The notes: a model not told the origin generated them from the sequence alone. A DNA stretch of 64,000 bases from Bin87 sp965220505 (GCA_965220505.1 CBDCQE010000001.1:1984001-2048000), one strand, 5' to 3'; shown: positions 27,760 to 37,825, counted from the first letter of the stretch. A program made the numbers and translations.

Positions 27760-27890
27760 AACCCCTAACAAAAAGATGTTAGTCGTCGGAGGCAGATGAT
27801 TGAACAGGCCAGGGACAGGAAGGTTTCATGGATGTCAGCACGGCGCTCGTAGCGTACCCGCAGCCGGCGGAACTGGTGCAACCATCCCAG

Positions 27891-27914
27891 AGCCTGCCCC
27901 GTACTTGATACGGG
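27891..27914 (-). repeat. 24-bp dispersed insert, copy 2 (in IS5 transposase C-terminus)
   Basis: Encodes eight extra residues (PVSSTGQA) in the transposase, placed between ERT and L-x-WLHQFRRLRV. The length, a multiple of three, keeps the frame. Contains the hairpin CCCCGTA-TCAAG-TACGGGG. Confidence 0.8.
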
Positions 27915-28460
27915 GGTCCGCTCCACCACCCAGCGGTAAACCCCAAGCCCGCTGCCGTGTTCGGCGCCCCGCCGGGCCAGGGCTGGCGCAATGTGGCGCG
28001 CCCGCAATTCCTGGCGATGCCACCGCGAGTCATAGGCCCGGTCGGCGTACAGCCGCTTTGGCCGGCGACGGGGTCGTCCCCGTTGACCCCGCACCGGCGG
28101 CACTCCGTCCACCCAGGCTCCATATCAAGCAGGGGCAGCAACTGGGTTACGTCGTGACGATTGGCGCCGGTCAGGATAGCCGACAACGGCGTTCCGTTGG
28201 CTTCGGTGATCAGGTGATGCTTGCTGCCCGGCTTGCCCCGGTCCGTAGGATTGGGGCCGGTCTTTTTCCCCGCCGCCCACGGCACGCACCGACGCGCTGT
28301 CCACGCAAGCCCGCGACCAGTCCAGCCGGTCCGCGCCGTGCAATCGGGACAATAGCGTTTCATGGAGCTTTTCCCACACTCCCGCCTGCTGCCAATCCCG
28401 CAACCGACGCCAGCAGGTCATCCCCGAACCGCAGCCCATCTCCTGGGGCAGCATCTCCCA

Positions 28461-28484
28461 GAGCCTGCCCCGTACTTGATACGG
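28461..28484 (-). repeat. 24-bp dispersed insert, copy 3 (in IS5 transposase N-terminal half)
   Basis: Encodes PYQVRGRL, read in a different frame from copy 2, inserted between SGIP and WEMLPQEMG of the transposase. The DNA is identical to copy 2 over the full 24 bp and into flanking bases. Confidence 0.8.
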
Positions 28485-28973
28485 GGGAATGCCGCTCTTC
28501 AGCACGAACAGAATGCCGGTCAGGGCCTTGCGGTCGTCGATGCGCTGGCGTCCCGGATTGCGGAACCGCCGGGGTTTGGGGGCGGGCAGCAGCGGTTGTA
28601 CGATCTCCCACAGTTCGTCGCTTACCAAAGGTTTCGCCATGGGACACCCCCTCCCGCTGCCGCAGATACGTCGCCAGCCCACCCCTACCGTCCGGTCTTA
28701 CCGCGAGATTAGCCGCCTGATTATGGATTAGCAACCCATTTGGTTAGGGGTTCTAAATTGCCGCTGCCGTCGGCCATGGCCGACGCGACCCGAAATCACG
28801 GCGACCACCTGCCCCGGAACCTGAAACTGTGGGGCGCAGCCAACGCCTTCACCGGCGACGGTCCTCTGCCCAGTCCTGACCGCTGGGTGCCGCTTATCCC
28901 ACAGGAAGTACAGAACGGCAAGCCCACATCGAAACGCGGGCCTGGTTCATCTGTACGCCGCAGGCGCACAGCA

Positions 28974-30344
28974 TCAATCAGGGTCGGGGTTCAGGACCCG
29001 GCCCAAGAACAGGATCGTGCCCGTGCCCGTGTCCCGGATCAGGAAGATGAAAGGCCGGTCGACCATGACGGCAATGGGCTCTTTGGTGGGACCTGAAGCG
29101 GGCGTAACCACCACTGTGGCCGCTGCCGCCTCCGTGCCCTCTTCGTCCACCGACACGAACGCCTTGTGGACCACTTCGGAAATCCAAAGGTCCCTGGAAC
29201 CGGTCATGCCGGAAAAATCGGCTCCGGCGCCGAAGGCGTCGGACATCCCCATCCCGGCCAGGGTGTCGCTGAGGCTGAACTCCGACTCGAACTCGAACAA
29301 CGGCACCGTGAGGGTGACGTAGTCAATCTCGATGTCATCAATGATCCGGTCGAGGATTTCCGAGTCCAGCGACCCTTCAAATTCTTCCAGCGCACCCTCG
29401 TCGGGCAGCAGGATCGTCATCGACATCTCGCCCCAGGAATACGGCACATCGACCGCCTGGTACCCATCACCCCTGGCGTAGCCGTAAAATTCCTTGGTGG
29501 TCTCCGTCATCATCGGAACCATCGCCGTGCCGCCACCGGCCAGATGAAACGGACGTACCTCGGTATCCCTGGGGTTGAACTGCCAGAGCCACGAGGCGTT
29601 GAAGTAGATGGCGTTGGTTAGCACCAAGCGGGTGGATTCCTCTACAGCCCCTGGTGGCAGGAGATCCTTGACCTTGCCTTCGGTTTCTTCGGCGATCCAG
29701 TCGTTGATCCTGAGGCGGGACTCATCCGGCGCGCCCACGAAGTCCACGGCCATCATCCCCGCCCCGTAGTTTTCGGCCAGTAAATCGAGAAAGTCGGGCA
29801 GGAAATGATGGCCGTCCTGACCCCAGACCACGTTGGCGATATTCAAGCGGAAATACCGGTCGCCTTCACTGTCGCTGTTGGGCGTGCTCCCTGGCTTTTG
29901 ACCTCTTGAAGCAAGGGTGCGGTCCAGTACGTTGAATGCGGGGTGCAGGCTGCTTTGCGGAAGCCTGTAGTGAAGCGTGTCCGCCATCTGGAGCTCTGTC
30001 TCGTCTCTGGCTCCAGCGTAGGTCATGGCGAGGGCCTGAGAAACGCTGAATGGCGAGTAGAACAGGTTGCCTTCACGGCCGCTCAGAGCGCGGTACAGGT
30101 CGAAGGCAAAGGCATTGTTCCCTCGCACCAGTTCGGTCAGATCCGCTGCCCCCACGGTCGGGGCAGATCGGCCCTTGCCCGAACGCAATTCTGTCGTTTC
30201 CGTCGGGGCTGGAGAAACGATTTTCGTGGCGGTCGCCGGCTGCGTCGCGGGCAGGACTTCCGTCGGAGATGCTCCACCGCAGCCGGACAACGCAGCCAAC
30301 ACGACCAAAGCCGCGACAACCAAGCAAATCCACCGTAGCGCCAC
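28974..30344 (-). CDS. Serpin-family serine/cysteine protease inhibitor, predicted lipoprotein
   Basis: 456 residues from a GTG at 30344. It begins with a signal peptide and lipobox (ICLVVAALVVLAALSGCGG), then a low-complexity Thr/Pro linker, then a full serpin domain: NAFAFDLYRALSGREGNLFYSPFSVSQALAM, then LVLTNAIYFNASWLWQF in the breach/shutter region. The reactive-loop hinge reads DEEGTEAAAATVVV, the small-residue pattern of inhibitory serpins, and the end PFIFLIRDTGTGTILFLGRV is the conserved C-terminal strand. Probably anchored outside the cell membrane and protective against foreign proteases. The reading frame continues upstream into a DUF262 remnant, so the start is inferred from the signal peptide. 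Confidence 0.85.
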   Translation of the reverse strand: MALRWICLVVAALVVLAALSGCGGASPTEVLPATQPATATKIVSPAPTETTELRSGKGRSAPTVGAADLTELVRGNNAFAFDLYRALSGREGNLFYSPFSVSQALAMTYAGARDETELQMADTLHYRLPQSSLHPAFNVLDRTLASRGQKPGSTPNSDSEGDRYFRLNIANVVWGQDGHHFLPDFLDLLAENYGAGMMAVDFVGAPDESRLRINDWIAEETEGKVKDLLPPGAVEESTRLVLTNAIYFNASWLWQFNPRDTEVRPFHLAGGGTAMVPMMTETTKEFYGYARGDGYQAVDVPYSWGEMSMTILLPDEGALEEFEGSLDSEILDRIIDDIEIDYVTLTVPLFEFESEFSLSDTLAGMGMSDAFGAGADFSGMTGSRDLWISEVVHKAFVSVDEEGTEAAAATVVVTPASGPTKEPIAVMVDRPFIFLIRDTGTGTILFLGRVLNPDPD

Positions 30345-30722
30345 TCGATAACGACAAGCCCCGGTCTCGAAATTGTTTTTCAAAAAGTAGTCATCCATCT
30401 GCGCGACGTTGGGCGTGCTGCCGGTCCAGCCGACTTCCGCCAGATGGTCCCGCAGAGCGCCCATGAGCAGCGTCAACGTGATCAGCAGCGGCTGACCATC
30501 GATTGCGAGCCAGCTCCCAAACCCAGCGCCCACCTGGTTCTGAACCTACACGAACGACCCCAGGAAATGCTGGGCGTCCGCATCGGACGAACCCTTGAGA
30601 ATGTCTTCCCACATCCGGTCGCAATGTTCCGGTGCCCAGGAGTAATCCCGTTGGAACACCGGAATCACAAACTGCTTGGGACCGTTGATGATCTGTCCGA
30701 AACCGTATTTCACCGCGTGCAT
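30345..30722 (-). pseudogene. DUF262 (GmrSD-type) N-terminal remnant
   Basis: From the ATG at 30722: YGFGQIINGPKQFVIPVFQR, then DYSW, then (after an in-frame TAG at 30546-30548) WLAIDGQPLLITLTLLMGAL and a stretch ending NNFETGACRYRV. This is the start of the DUF262 ParB-like nucleotidase domain; functional proteins have DGQQR, here DGQPL, and are several hundred residues longer. The remnant runs straight into the serpin signal peptide. DUF262 proteins are often in modification-dependent restriction systems; this one is dead. Confidence 0.7.
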
Positions 30723-30889
30723 GGTTCTCCCGGCGCAGGCTGCTGCCGGGAACGGCACCGGGCAAACATGACAAATTTTCGTGGAAATGAGGTATCCGCA
30801 CGCCCACGCCCTTTCGTCGTGCCGTCAGGGCAACGCATTCTCTGTGGAATGTCGAGCTCCGGAGCCTGAGAATACCCCGTGGTGCCTCT

Positions 30890-31306
30890 CTACGCCAGAG
30901 CGGCCACTGCTTTGATTTCGACCAAGAACTCTTCGCGCACCAGGCCGTCGACCACCAGCAAGGTGTTGGGCGGGTAGTCACCGTCGGGGAAAATTTCCGG
31001 GAAGACTTGGTTTCTTCCGTCGATAAAGCCCTGCACCGCCTCACGTCCCACCACATAGGTCGTGAATTCCACGACGTTGTTGAACCCGGCGCCGGCTGAT
31101 TCCAGGACACCGCCAATGTTCTGGAAAACTTGGCGCGTCTGGGCCGCGGCATCACCGGGTCCTACCAGGGCGCCCGAAAGATCCACACCGACCTGTCCCG
31201 CTACGTATATCAGCCTCTGGGCGTTCACCGACATTCCGACCGAATAGGCGCCCAAGGGTTGGGGAGCCAGGTCGCTGGTTATCGCCGTCCTCTGCAATTC
31301 CGCCAT
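30890..31306 (-). CDS. RidA-family (YjgF/Rid) protein
   Basis: 138 residues from the ATG at 31306 (GAGGTGA 7 bases upstream). It has the RidA trimer pattern: PQPLGAYSVGMSVNAQRLIYVAGQVG, then QTRQVFQNIGGVLESAGAGF, a strand FTTYVV, and DYPPNTLLVVDGLVREEFLVEI. Classical RidA deaminates 2-aminoacrylate using the Arg in (N/P)xR; here the corresponding stretch reads PPNTLLVV without that Arg, so it may be another Rid subgroup. Stands alone in the island. Confidence 0.85.
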   Translation of the reverse strand: MAELQRTAITSDLAPQPLGAYSVGMSVNAQRLIYVAGQVGVDLSGALVGPGDAAAQTRQVFQNIGGVLESAGAGFNNVVEFTTYVVGREAVQGFIDGRNQVFPEIFPDGDYPPNTLLVVDGLVREEFLVEIKAVAALA

Positions 31307-31426
31307 CACGTTCACCTCGCTTACTTTTTGCGGCGCCATTATATGGCACCGGTTCGAACCACCGCCTGGAGCGGGAATTCCGCCGCCGCTGCAAGCCGCA
31401 CACGGCCCGCGCCAAATGTCGCAAAG

Positions 31427-31470
31427 GGCCGCAGAACGCGCCCGGGCCCGTTTCCGTCGGAATCTGGGGC
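31427..31470. repeat. Direct repeat flanking the SNF2-SWIM module, left copy
   Basis: 44 bp, with about 40 positions matching the 45-bp copy at 35622-35666 (both contain AGAACGCGCCCGGGC, CGTTTCC and CTGGGGC). The two copies enclose exactly the SNF2 and SWIM genes. Confidence 0.6.
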
Positions 31471-31552
31471 ACATCGTGCGCCTTTGTCTACCACCAGCGC
31501 CTTCCCAGTGGTACTCCACCCGTAGTAAAACTCAATGAGAGAGCGAACCGCA

Positions 31553-34500
31553 ATGATCATCATTCACGCCGCCCAACTGGACGGCAGCCTGACGCTGTGG
31601 GGCGAAGACTCCGACCCACCCCCACCTTCCGAACGGATGTCGGACGTCCACCATCCCCGGTGCGTCAGCGCCTTGCGCCTGGCCGAAGCCGTGGGCATTG
31701 CGCCCGAGGACTCCGCAGGCGACGAGGCGGGAGCCTCCGTCTGGCTGCCCAGCCGCGGCAACAACCCGATACCGTCCGAAGGATTGGCCGGCCCCGCGAC
31801 CAAATCGAGGGCCAAACCCCGCATCAAGCCCTGGCACGTACCCACCCTCAAACTTTCCAGCGGGCAGGCCATCGAACTGCTGCAACGTACCCAGGAGGGC
31901 CGCGTCGTGGAGCCTGGCATTGTGCTGAGCCACGACGTGCTCTACTGGCGACACGTCATGCTGTTCGCTGCCGCCCTGACGGCACGGCAACAATTCCTGC
32001 CCAACGTGGCGCAAAACGGAGGAAACACCAATGCCGTGTGGACTCCACTCTACATCGGCGACGACGCACACCGGCTGGCGGAACTGGCCAAGGCCATGCC
32101 AACCTCGGCTCGGGCCCTCACCGGCGCAGATGATCACCGCCCGCCCACTACCCCGCCGCAGGCCGTCCTGAAAGAGTTCATCGCCGGCGTCGTCAACCAC
32201 ATCATCCGCGAGGACGCCGCAGAAGGCTCTCCAGGGTCCGACTCCGTTCACGAAGCCTGGCTGCAAGCCCTCACGTCGTCAGACGGCGTTGTCCACGCTA
32301 ACGCCGCCCAGCTCCAGCAACTGCGCCGGCAGGTTGCGGAATGGCACCGGCCCATCGCCGTGGCCGCCAACTCTCCCTACCGCCTCTGCCTGCGGCTGGA
32401 AGAACCGCCCGAACCCGATCAGGACGAACCACCGGCCGCCCTCCGTGAACAGGACTGGTACCTGCGCTACCTGCTCCAGCCTCACGATGACCACAGCCTC
32501 TTGCTGGCGGTGGACGACGCCCAGGAACGACAGTCGCCGGACTTCAACCCGGCCGAATTCCTGCTCACTTCCCTGGCCCAAGCCGGCTCAGTGTGCCCGC
32601 CCATCGCCGACAGCCTGAACAAGCGCAAAGCTCGGCGCGGAACAGGCTCACCAGTTCCTGACCCAGCAGGCGGCCGCGCTGCAGCAGGCCGGTTTCGGCG
32701 TCATGCTGCCTTCCTGGTGGACCCGACGGGGCACGAAAAACCGTCCCAGCGTTCGGGCCGAGGTCCGCACTCCCCCCATGCAGGGCGGCGCCAACATGAC
32801 CATGGCTTCCCTCATCGACCTGAACATCCAAGTCGCAATGGGCGACGAGGTGATTGAACCCAAGGAACTGTTCGAGTTGGCCGACCTGAAGGTGCCGTTG
32901 GTCCGCTTCCGCGGCCAGTGGGTTGAAATCAATGCCGACGAAATCCGCGCCGCCGCCGACTTCTGGCGCAACCGCAACCAAGCCACCCTGCGGGAGGTCA
33001 TCCGCATTGGGCTGGGCACCGACCAGCAGGCGGAAGCCGACAACGTGCCCCTGTCCACCACCGGCTGGCTCAACGATTTACTGGAGTCTCTCCAGCAGAA
33101 GGGCAAAATCGAGCTGCTGGGCACGCCGCAGAAATTCAACGGGGAACTTCGTCCCTACCAGCAACTGGGTTACTCATGGCTCGACTTCCTTCGCTGGTGG
33201 GGTCTCGGCGCCTGCCTGGCCGACGACATGGGGCTGGGCAAGACGATCCAAACCCTGGCTGCCATTTTGCGGGACCACCAGCAGGGCAACGAAAAGCCCA
33301 ACCTGCTGGTCTGCCCGACCTCCGTGATCAACAACTGGCAGCGGGAGGCGCAGAGGTTCACCCCCAGCCTACCGGTGATGCTGCACCACGGACCAGGCCG
33401 AGAACGCGGCGGCGAGTTTGCCAGCCAGACCACCGACCACCAGCTCGTCATCACCAGCTACGGCACCATGACGCGGGACCGCGAACTGCTGGCTTCTGTC
33501 GATTGGCGGTCCGTCACCCTCGATGAGGCTCAAAACATCAAGAACCCCGTCACCCGACAGGCGCAGGCGGTCCGTTCGCTTCCCGCCGACTACCGCATCG
33601 CCCTCACGGGCACGCCCGTCGAGAACCACGCCGGCGACCTGTGGGCCATCATGCAGTTCCTGAACCCTGGCCTGCTGGGCTCCCAAGCGGAGTTCAAGCG
33701 CCGGTACTTCAATCCCATCCAGGCCAACCGAGATGACGAAGCGGCCGCCAAGTTGCAGAAGGCCGCCGGCCCGTTCATCCTGCGCCGGCTGAAGACCGAC
33801 CCTACGATCATCGACGACCTGCCCGACAAGCACGAGACCAAGCAGTATTGCAATCTGACCCGCGAACAGGTCACCCTATACGAGGCCGTGCTGCGCGACG
33901 TCGAAACACGACTAGAAGACGCCGAGGGCATGGCGCGTCGCGGCTCCATCCTCGACACCCTCGTCAAGCTGAAGCAGGTGTGCAACCACCCGCGCCAACT
34001 GCTGGGCGACAATTCGGCCATCGCCGGCCGCTCCGGGAAGCTGTCCCGCCTGGAAGAGTTGCTGGACGAAATCATCCCCGCTGGCGACCGCGTCCTGGTC
34101 TTCAGCCAGTTCGCCGAGATGGGCAGCATCATCCAGCAACACGTCCAGGAAACCTACGGCCTTGAGACGCCCATGCTCCACGGCGGCGTCTCGCGCAAGA
34201 ACCGCGACCGGATGGTGGAGCGTTTCCAGAATGATCCCCATGGCCCGCAGGTGTTCGTCCTGTCGCTGAAGGCCGGCGGGTCGGGCCTGAACCTGCCTCG
34301 CGCCAACCACGTCATCCACTATGACCGCTGGTGGAACCCGGCCGTCGAAAACCAGGCCACCGACCGCGCCTTCCGCATCGGACAAACCAGGGACGTGCAT
34401 GTCCACAAGATGATCTGCGCCGGCACCCTCGAAGACCGCATTGACCTCATGATTGAGACCAAGCAGCAGACCGCTGACCAGGTGGTGGGCGCCACGTCGG

Positions 34501-34574
34501 AACGGTGGCTCACCGAACTGTCCAACGCCGAACTGCGGGAGGTAATGGCCCTCAGCGCCACGCCCGAAGGGTGA
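31553..34574 (+). pseudogene. SNF2-family DEAD/DEAH helicase, frameshifted
   Basis: From the ATG at 31553 the first frame encodes the SNF2-associated N-terminal domain (MIIIHAAQLDGSLTLWGED, HDVLYWRHVMLFAAALTARQ) up to about 32,630. The match then jumps frame: EQAHQFLTQQAAALQQAGFG, VMLPSWW, and from 32703 an open frame to 34574 with LADDMGLGKTIQTLA, LDEAQNIKN, FSQFAEM and RAFRIGQTRDVHVHK. A single indel near 32,630-32,645 accounts for it. Both halves otherwise look intact. The downstream SWIM protein gene is the usual partner in this conserved bacterial pair. A free helicase half could be translated from 32703. Confidence 0.85.
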
Positions 34575-34618
34575 ACACGGGGCCAGCCAAATCGACGACG
34601 ACTGGAAAGGTATCCTCA

Positions 34619-35530
34619 ATGACCTACTACGACCACGAATACTCTCGTCCCATCGACGTGAAGGGCGGCATCAGGGCCGAGTCCCGTCGGGGAGACTTCG
34701 GCTCCAACTGGTGGGCCAAGCGCTGGACCCAGACTCTCGAACAGTTCAGCATCGGCGCACGGTTGAGCCGTGGTCGCTCCTACGCCCGGCGAGGCCAGGT
34801 TCTTTCGATTGACATCCAGAACGGCGGGGTCGAAGCCCAGGTGCAGGGCAGCCGCAAGCGGCCCTACGAAGTCGAGATCAGCGTCAAGACCATCGACACC
34901 GGTGACTGGGAGCGGTTGCGAAAAGCGATGGCCGAACAGCCGGTCATTGCCGCCAGCCTGCTGGCCGGCCGGATGCCGGAGAACATCGAGGACACCTTCA
35001 AAGCCGTTGGGCTTTCGATGTTCCCCGAAAGGGGCGACGACCTCCAAACTGGCTGCTCGTGCCCGGACTGGTCAAATCCCTGCAAGCACATCGCCGCCGT
35101 CTACCTGCTGCTGGGTGAGGAGTTCGACCGCGACCCGTTCCTCATCTTCCGAATGCGAGGGATGGACCGCGATGACCTGCTGGGTGAGGAGTTCCGCCAG
35201 TCGGCCCAGACCATCGATGGGCCGCCGCTGGCACCACAGCCACTGCCGGAAGATCCGGATGTGTTCTGGGCTAACCCGTTACGCACGTTGGCCGCCATTG
35301 ACCTCGGCACGGCGACGGTGCCAGACATGCACGCCGCCCTGCCCCAGCAATTGGGACGATTCCCATTCTGGCAGTGCGAACTGGAACTCATCCCAGCCCT
35401 ACGCAACATCTACGAGAACACATCCCCGAGGGCCCGGGACATTTACCTTGGACAAGACCCTGGCGGCGAGGCCGAAGCTAATCGGAGCCGAGAATTCGAC
35501 AAAGCCTTCGAGATCCTCGAAAGAACCTGA
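34619..35530 (+). CDS. SWIM zinc-finger protein, partner of the SNF2 helicase
   Basis: 303 residues from the ATG at 34619, 44 bp after the helicase stop. The SWIM motif is Cys146-x-Cys148 ... Cys155-x-His157 (CSCPDWSNPCKH), embedded in the pattern FPERGDDLQTGCSC...AAVYLLLGEEFD. The N-terminal FGSNWWAKRWTQTLEQFSIG with GRSYARRGQV is typical of the SWIM proteins found after SNF2 genes. SWIM domains bind DNA or protein. The pair is widespread and of uncertain role, presumably in DNA transactions or defence. Confidence 0.88.
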   Translation: MTYYDHEYSRPIDVKGGIRAESRRGDFGSNWWAKRWTQTLEQFSIGARLSRGRSYARRGQVLSIDIQNGGVEAQVQGSRKRPYEVEISVKTIDTGDWERLRKAMAEQPVIAASLLAGRMPENIEDTFKAVGLSMFPERGDDLQTGCSCPDWSNPCKHIAAVYLLLGEEFDRDPFLIFRMRGMDRDDLLGEEFRQSAQTIDGPPLAPQPLPEDPDVFWANPLRTLAAIDLGTATVPDMHAALPQQLGRFPFWQCELELIPALRNIYENTSPRARDIYLGQDPGGEAEANRSREFDKAFEILERT

Positions 35531-35621
35531 CGTGGGCCAAGCTTTCGGCGCCACGTCCACGAAGACCGGCGCCAGGACGCCGATCTTCGCCCTAACCGAC
35601 AACAGGCTGAGGTACCCCAAC

Positions 35622-35666
35622 GGCCGTAGAACGCGCCCGGGCGCCGTTTCCAGCGGAAACTGGGGC
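35622..35666. repeat. Direct repeat flanking the SNF2-SWIM module, right copy
   Basis: 45 bp, partner of 31427-31470, lying 91 bp after the SWIM gene stop. Confidence 0.6.
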
Positions 35667-36188
35667 TTTCTGCGGCAGACTCGCCAAAGCGGACTACCAT
35701 TGACCAACACTGACTACGGCGTCCCTGACGCCATTCACCAACAGGCATTACCCGTCCAGGTCCGAACTCTTGGCCCAGCCCGTTGGCCAGCGGCCGGGTT
35801 CCGGCCCACAACACGGGGAGAATCCCCTCTGGGCATGTTCCACGGCCTTTCGACCGACCGGTGCAATGAAGTTGAGGTAACGCAAGACACTCGCTCTTGA
35901 TGGCACGTAACCCCGCTGTATCAGGAAGGGACTCGTTGCCCAACACCGACAGGCGCGACACCCCTCCGGTTAATGCCAACCGGCAGTACATTGCCTTGAG
36001 GTTGTGCAAAAGGCGTGACCCTTGTCGATGATGATCACAGCACCGGGAGGATTTGCGGTCAGCAGGATCTCGGCAACAAGCCCGTTTGACAGCAATTTGG
36101 CGTGGTGTTAGCGTCGCCTCATCTACAACCGGAATCTCCGCAGAGGAACGAACTCGGACAAGGACCAGTGCAGGCTAGGAGCGTGATC
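35667..36188. other. Long gene-poor stretch
   Basis: Open frames on both strands lack recognisable families. On the minus strand near 36,010-36,100 one frame reads NGLVAEILLTANPPG then AVIIIDKG, which resembles a beta-strand/Walker B segment of some ATPase and could be a gene remnant. Confidence 0.35.
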
Positions 36189-37382
36189 ATGGAGCGACTA
36201 CGGTTTATTGATGGAGATTCGCACGTTCTGGAACCAGAAAGGATTTGGACGGATTACCTCGAAAAGAAGTACCAGAACCTCATCAGCGGCCACGTCCGCT
36301 GGGTGAGAACACCTTCCGGAGACGGCCCTGACGGAAAATCCACCGACAACAATGCCCTCGCTTTTGAGCTTGAGGTGGAGGTGATGGGCCGGAGGCCCTT
36401 GGGCGAGCGGGACCCCACGGCAGCCACCAGGAACTTCCAGGACCGTGACTTGGACGAGTTGGACTTCGCCTACGGCAAGTGGGCCGACCAGGACTTTCCC
36501 GCCAGCGCCTACCGTGAGGTTATGGACACTCACGGTGTGGACCACATGATCCTCTACCCCACGGCCGGCTTCTGGACCACCGGCGTTGCCGAGATGGACG
36601 GCGAGACCGCCATGGCCATCCGCCGGGCCTACAACCGCTGGCTGGGAGATTTCTGCCAGGAAATCGGAAAGGGAGCGTGCGGCGCGGCGTCCATAGACCT
36701 GCGCGACCCGGCAGCGGCCGCCGCGGAAGTGCGCAGATGCGTCAAGGAGTACGATTTCAAGGCGGTGCACCTGAATCCGGCGCCGGTACCCAACCTGCGG
36801 CTTTTTGACGAGGAATGCGATGTCCTATGGGATACCTGCGCCGAACTGGGCGTGCCGGTGGGGTTGCACCCCAGCGCCAACCACCCCTTCGACCAAGGAT
36901 TGCTGGACTATCTGCCGGGGTTGAGAAACTGTCGCGCCACCGTGTCCTTCGTGATGGGCAGTATGCTGGCCTGTACGGGTTTCATCATGGGCGGCGTACT
37001 GGAGCGGCATCCGCAGCTGAAGCTAGTGTTCCTGGAATCGGGCTGTGGCTGGGCGGCTTTCTGGTTGGACCGTCTGGAAGCCGGCATCCAGGGCGGCACA
37101 CGCCGGTTGAGGATACAGGGTCTGAACCACACTCCCGTCGAGTACTTCCAGCGGCAGTGCTTTGTGGCAGCCGACCAGGATGATCCCGGCATCGAGCCAC
37201 TGATCCAGGCCATTGGCGACCACGTCATTGTCGGCGCTACCGACTTCGGCCATCCCGAGGGGAGAAAGTACTTCAAAGCGAAACAGGATCTGATGGAACT
37301 CGCCGGCGTGTCCAGCGAGAGCAAGCGCAAAATCATGTGGGACAACGCGCTGCGAGCTTACCCCATAACCCCCGGCGATTAG
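36189..37382 (+). CDS. Amidohydrolase-2 family metal-dependent hydrolase
   Basis: 397 residues from the ATG at 36189 (AGGAG 8 bases upstream). TIM-barrel amidohydrolase landmarks: FIDGDSHVLEPERIW at the N-terminus (the D-x-H metal site variant), LDELDFAYGK, MILYPTAGFW, VGLHPSANHPF, VFLESGCGWAAFWLDRLEAG and IVGATDFGHPEG with the metal-ligand Asp. Relatives include gamma-resorcylate and ACMS decarboxylases. It is the first of three amidohydrolases on the same strand (with 37826-39214 and 39240-40520), suggesting an aromatic or lactone catabolic cassette; substrate unknown. Confidence 0.88.
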   Translation: MERLRFIDGDSHVLEPERIWTDYLEKKYQNLISGHVRWVRTPSGDGPDGKSTDNNALAFELEVEVMGRRPLGERDPTAATRNFQDRDLDELDFAYGKWADQDFPASAYREVMDTHGVDHMILYPTAGFWTTGVAEMDGETAMAIRRAYNRWLGDFCQEIGKGACGAASIDLRDPAAAAAEVRRCVKEYDFKAVHLNPAPVPNLRLFDEECDVLWDTCAELGVPVGLHPSANHPFDQGLLDYLPGLRNCRATVSFVMGSMLACTGFIMGGVLERHPQLKLVFLESGCGWAAFWLDRLEAGIQGGTRRLRIQGLNHTPVEYFQRQCFVAADQDDPGIEPLIQAIGDHVIVGATDFGHPEGRKYFKAKQDLMELAGVSSESKRKIMWDNALRAYPITPGD

Positions 37383-37449
37383 AAATTCAGCCGGAAGCCC
37401 CGTGCCGCCGCAAGCCTGCCCTGCCTCGGGGCAGAGTGGAACGCCTAAA

Positions 37450-37620
37450 CTGAAGCCAAAGCGGGAATAACATCCGCAGGGTGGTGGATTTCAGTCCGGT
37501 AGGGCCCAGACAGTTCTGTTGCCCGCGCCCGAAAGACGGTCCGACAACGCCGCTTGACTTCCTTCCGATGGCTGATCAGGTGGGTGAAAATTCGCCCGCG
37601 CCAACAGAACTCCAGGACAG
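37450..37620 (-). mobile_element. IS630 transposase C-terminal remnant
   Basis: Minus-strand residues ISHRKEVKRRCRTVFRARATE, ending HHPADVIPALASV, match the end of the IS630 protein at 24643-25168 (LATRKEEVRRRCRTVLQSRAE ... HPTLALV). The terminal repeat CTGAAGCCAAAGCGGG at 37450 parallels CTAAAGCCAAGGTGGG. Only the last 50 or so residues and one end survive. Confidence 0.7.
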
Positions 37621-37825
37621 AGACTGTAATGCCTGTCGAACCGAATCGACGATATTTCATCGACTTTGAACTCTGGCCGCATGATTGGCGCAGACGTTTG
37701 ATCCCACTGCTACGATTCGTGCTCATGCAACGCGTCGGATTGTTGACATTAGTAACGCCCATTGTTAGGTTGAGCTCAAAATTGGCTGCATCCAAACCAA
37801 CGTGTAGCCAAGAGGAGGGTCCGTC

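Larger units (their letters stand above)
27755..28757 (-). mobile_element. IS5-family element, degenerate
   Basis: Bounded by the inverted 15-mer TTTAGAACCCCTAAC (27755-27769) and its complement (28743-28757). The transposase starts at 28640 (MAKPLVSDELWEIVQPLLP), continues in one frame to VDSASVRAVGGGEK, then in a second (TGPNPTDRGKPGSKHHLITE, ILTGANRHDVTQLLPLLD), then a third (GRPRRRPKRLYADRAYDSRW, RLRVRYERRADIHETFLSLA). One shift could be the programmed shift known for IS427-like members, but two shifts and two 24-bp inserts argue for inactivity. Confidence 0.8.

Noticed and set aside
32600..32720. SNF2 frameshift as programmed recoding
   Set aside because: No slippery heptamer or pause structure stands out, and SNF2 genes of this type are not known to need one.
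36010..36110. ATPase-like remnant (AVIIIDKG segment)
   Set aside because: Only one motif-like stretch without neighbouring motifs; too short to assign.
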